The notes under the pieces were generated by a model that was given only the letters and a program-made list of their open reading frames with translations, was not told the origin of the DNA and searched no databases. From Candidatus Nanopelagicales bacterium (GTDB taxonomy: Bacteria; Actinomycetota; Actinomycetes; S36-B12), in NCBI GenBank assembly GCA_030836325.1, contig JAURQC010000097.1, positions 1 to 22,804 of the forward strand: 22,804 nt of DNA. Direction: 5' to 3'. The position numbers and the translations under genes were made by a program. How positions within the stretch are numbered: position 1 is the first letter of the stretch; every line of letters begins with the position of its first letter. Below, one piece after another: positions 21,155 through 22,804 of the stretch.

Positions 21155-21176
21155 TGTCAGACCCCAGACCTAGCCT
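21155..21176 (+). promoter_or_regulatory. PafBC/RecA-NDp-like promoter of the exonuclease/GIY-YIG gene
   Basis: TGTCAG begins at 21155, 16 nt before TAGCCT (21171-21176), and the ATG follows 8 nt later at 21185. Spacing, TGTCR core and TAnnnT fit the LexA-independent DNA-damage promoter of mycobacteria as I recall it. The same 11 bp and the same spacing occur at 20844-20823 on the other strand. A damage-inducible DNA repair gene behind it is consistent. Confidence 0.65.
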
Positions 21177-21184
21177 GCTGACCG

Positions 21185-22804
21185 ATGTCCACCACACCAT
21201 CTGGCCCGATCACCCCGTCCTCGCCCCCGACCCACCGGCAGTTGAGTTGGGAGGAGTTCGCTGCCGAGGAACCGCTTTCGGATGTGACGTTCGTCGTCGT
21301 CGACCTTGAAACGACCGGTGGCCCGGCAACCCAAGCGGGCATCACAGAGATCGGAGCAGTCAAGGTCCGCGGTGGCGAGGTGCTCGGTGAGTTCGCGACA
21401 CTCGTCGAACCCGGAGTCGGGATTCCCGCACACATCCAATCCCTGACAGGCATCACTCCAACGATGGTTCGCGATGCCCCATCTGTCGCAGGAGCTGTCG
21501 CAGCCTTCGGTGAATTCGCAAGAGATGCAGTTCTTGTCGCCCACAACGCTCCGTACGATCTCGGCTTTCTCAAAGCTGCCTGCGTCAAACACGATCTGAC
21601 ATGGTTCCCGGGTAGATCGCTCGACACCGCACGCTTGGCCCGCGTGGCACTTCATTCTGGTGAGGTGCGCAACTGCAAGTTGGCCACGCTGGCGCAGCAC
21701 TTCGGCTCGCCGATCACTCCCGTGCACCGCGCATTGGCCGATGCACAGGCCACTACCCACGTGCTCCATCGACTGCTCGAACGCGTCGGTTGTTTCGGCG
21801 TACACACCTGGACCGATCTGCGCGCGTTCGTCTCGCGAGTTTCGAAGGAACAACGGGCCAAGCGCCACCTCGCCGACGGACTTCCTACCGGGCCAGGGGT
21901 CTACACATTCGTCGATCAACAAGGCGTGGCTCTCTACATTGGTATGTCCCGCAATGTCCGCGCACGGGTGCGCAACTACTTCACGTCGGCTGAGCAGCGC
22001 GCTCGCATGACCGAAATGATCCACATTGCGCAACGAGTTGACGCAATCCCGTGCGCAACGGCGTTGGAGGCCAACGTCCGGGAACTACGGGCCATCGCTG
22101 AGCAACAACCCCGTTACAACCGCAAGTCTCGACGGGCATCAACATCATGGTGGCTGCAGATGAGCAACGAGGCTGCGCCGAGGTTGGTCACGACGCGCGT
22201 CACGGCCGATCAGTTCCCTGACGCAGCGTGGGGTCCGTTTCCGTCACGTGGAGTTGCGCGTGCTGCCGCAGAACTCCTCTGCGACTACACCGGCCTTCGC
22301 ACGTGCACGTCGCGAATCGCGCGCAACCCGTCCGCCGAGTCACCTCAGTGCCTGCGTGGACACCTCGGCTCCTGCGCAGCACCGTGTTCGCGGACCGGTG
22401 ATCGAAGCCGCTATGAGGAATCAGCAGCGCAGGTCACGGCCATCCTCGAAGGCCACCTGCAGGCGTTTATCGTCAGAGCCCGTCAGCGCATGACGTCCTA
22501 TGCACAAACTGAGCAATTCGAAGAAGCAGCGCTCCTACGTAACCAGACGGCTTCGGTCATCGCCGCTAGCGAACGATTCCACCGCCTCCGCGCACTTCGA
22601 GACGCCGGTCGAGTAATCGCCGCCTCACCAGACGGCGGCGGCGGTTGGGACATCCATGTCATCGACGACGGTCGCCTCGTCGCGGCCACTCATGCACGAT
22701 CCTCCGACGATCCACGGGCGTTCGCTCGCGCCGCCGCGGCAACGGCGGAAGTCCGCGACGCGGGCCCATCCACGACCACGATCGAGGAAATGACGTTGCT
22801 GGCG
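21185..22804 (+). CDS. DEDDh exonuclease / GIY-YIG (UvrC N-terminal-like) fusion, 3'-truncated by window edge
   Basis: The frame runs from ATG 21185 through 540 codons to the end of the window without a stop. The N-terminal domain is a DnaQ/epsilon-type 3'-5' exonuclease: DLET (Asp40, Glu42), HNAPYDLGFL (Asp125), and HRALADAQAT (His181, Asp186). A GIY-YIG domain follows (PGVY 237-240, YIG 251-253, an Arg-rich helix, Glu295 in ALEANVRE). Next comes a UvrC-like Cys segment (CLRGHLGSCAAPC) and a UVR-like helix pair (QTEQFEEAALLRNQ). The order matches Rv2191 and UvrC/Cho-like repair nucleases fused to an exonuclease in actinobacteria. It probably incises and trims damaged DNA. The ATG has no Shine-Dalgarno and lies 8 nt after TAGCCT in a damage-type promoter. 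The extreme C-terminus is missing. Confidence 0.93.
   Translation, partial: MSTTPSGPITPSSPPTHRQLSWEEFAAEEPLSDVTFVVVDLETTGGPATQAGITEIGAVKVRGGEVLGEFATLVEPGVGIPAHIQSLTGITPTMVRDAPSVAGAVAAFGEFARDAVLVAHNAPYDLGFLKAACVKHDLTWFPGRSLDTARLARVALHSGEVRNCKLATLAQHFGSPITPVHRALADAQATTHVLHRLLERVGCFGVHTWTDLRAFVSRVSKEQRAKRHLADGLPTGPGVYTFVDQQGVALYIGMSRNVRARVRNYFTSAEQRARMTEMIHIAQRVDAIPCATALEANVRELRAIAEQQPRYNRKSRRASTSWWLQMSNEAAPRLVTTRVTADQFPDAAWGPFPSRGVARAAAELLCDYTGLRTCTSRIARNPSAESPQCLRGHLGSCAAPCSRTGDRSRYEESAAQVTAILEGHLQAFIVRARQRMTSYAQTEQFEEAALLRNQTASVIAASERFHRLRALRDAGRVIAASPDGGGGWDIHVIDDGRLVAATHARSSDDPRAFARAAAATAEVRDAGPSTTTIEEMTLLA

Overview
The window looks like chromosomal DNA of a high-GC member of the Actinomycetota (class Actinomycetes; family not resolved). 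GC content was judged by eye and not calculated. The evidence is the protein families and their order. As I recall the Mycobacterium tuberculosis map, the order idsA2 - pknL - aroG - Rv2182c (acyltransferase) - Rv2184c (ArsA-like) - Rv2185c (SRPBCC) - fadD15 - Rv2190c (NlpC/P60) - Rv2191 (DnaQ/UvrC fusion) is largely reproduced here. Streptomyces has a similar set around glkA. This is therefore mostly a conserved core region and not a genomic island. I see no insertion sequence, prophage, CRISPR array, tRNA or rRNA.

Layout. (1) 1-4322: a carotenoid locus. A prenyl diphosphate synthase (cut by the left edge), crtI and crtB lie on +. They converge on crtYc-crtYd on -, a two-subunit lycopene cyclase. 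Together these would make GGPP, phytoene, lycopene and cyclised carotene. (2) 4297-7196: a NadR-type nucleoside kinase whose 5' end overlaps crtYc, a PASTA-domain Ser/Thr kinase in the pknL position, and an HNH nuclease. (3) 7220-11253: central metabolism, with class II DAHP synthase, a phosphofructokinase carrying pyrophosphate-type residues, and a divergent glycerol kinase. (4) 11275-14397: PlsC-like acyltransferase, an Est30/monoacylglycerol-lipase-like hydrolase, a small membrane protein and a ROK glucokinase. (5) 14407-19273: a His/Cys small protein, an ArsA-like protein with a degraded P-loop, two SRPBCC proteins, a calcineurin-type phosphoesterase and a FadD15-like acyl-CoA synthetase. 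(6) 19373-22804: a secreted NlpC/P60 endopeptidase, two small CxxC proteins, and a DEDDh exonuclease/GIY-YIG fusion cut by the right edge.

The genome is compact. Stop and start codons overlap (ATGA, TGATG), convergent genes share or nearly share stops, and I found only one convincing intrinsic terminator (19309-19346). Many starts without a Shine-Dalgarno sequence carry a TANNNT -10 element 6-8 nt upstream, which suggests leaderless transcripts.

The strongest lead is regulatory. The exonuclease/GIY-YIG gene and a neighbouring 66-residue CxxC protein of unknown function have matching promoters: an identical 11-bp element exactly 16 nt before the same -10 hexamer. The spacing and core fit the LexA-independent (PafBC/RecA-NDp) DNA-damage promoter of actinobacteria. 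This would place an uncharacterised small cysteine protein in the DNA-damage response. No completely new multi-gene system is evident.
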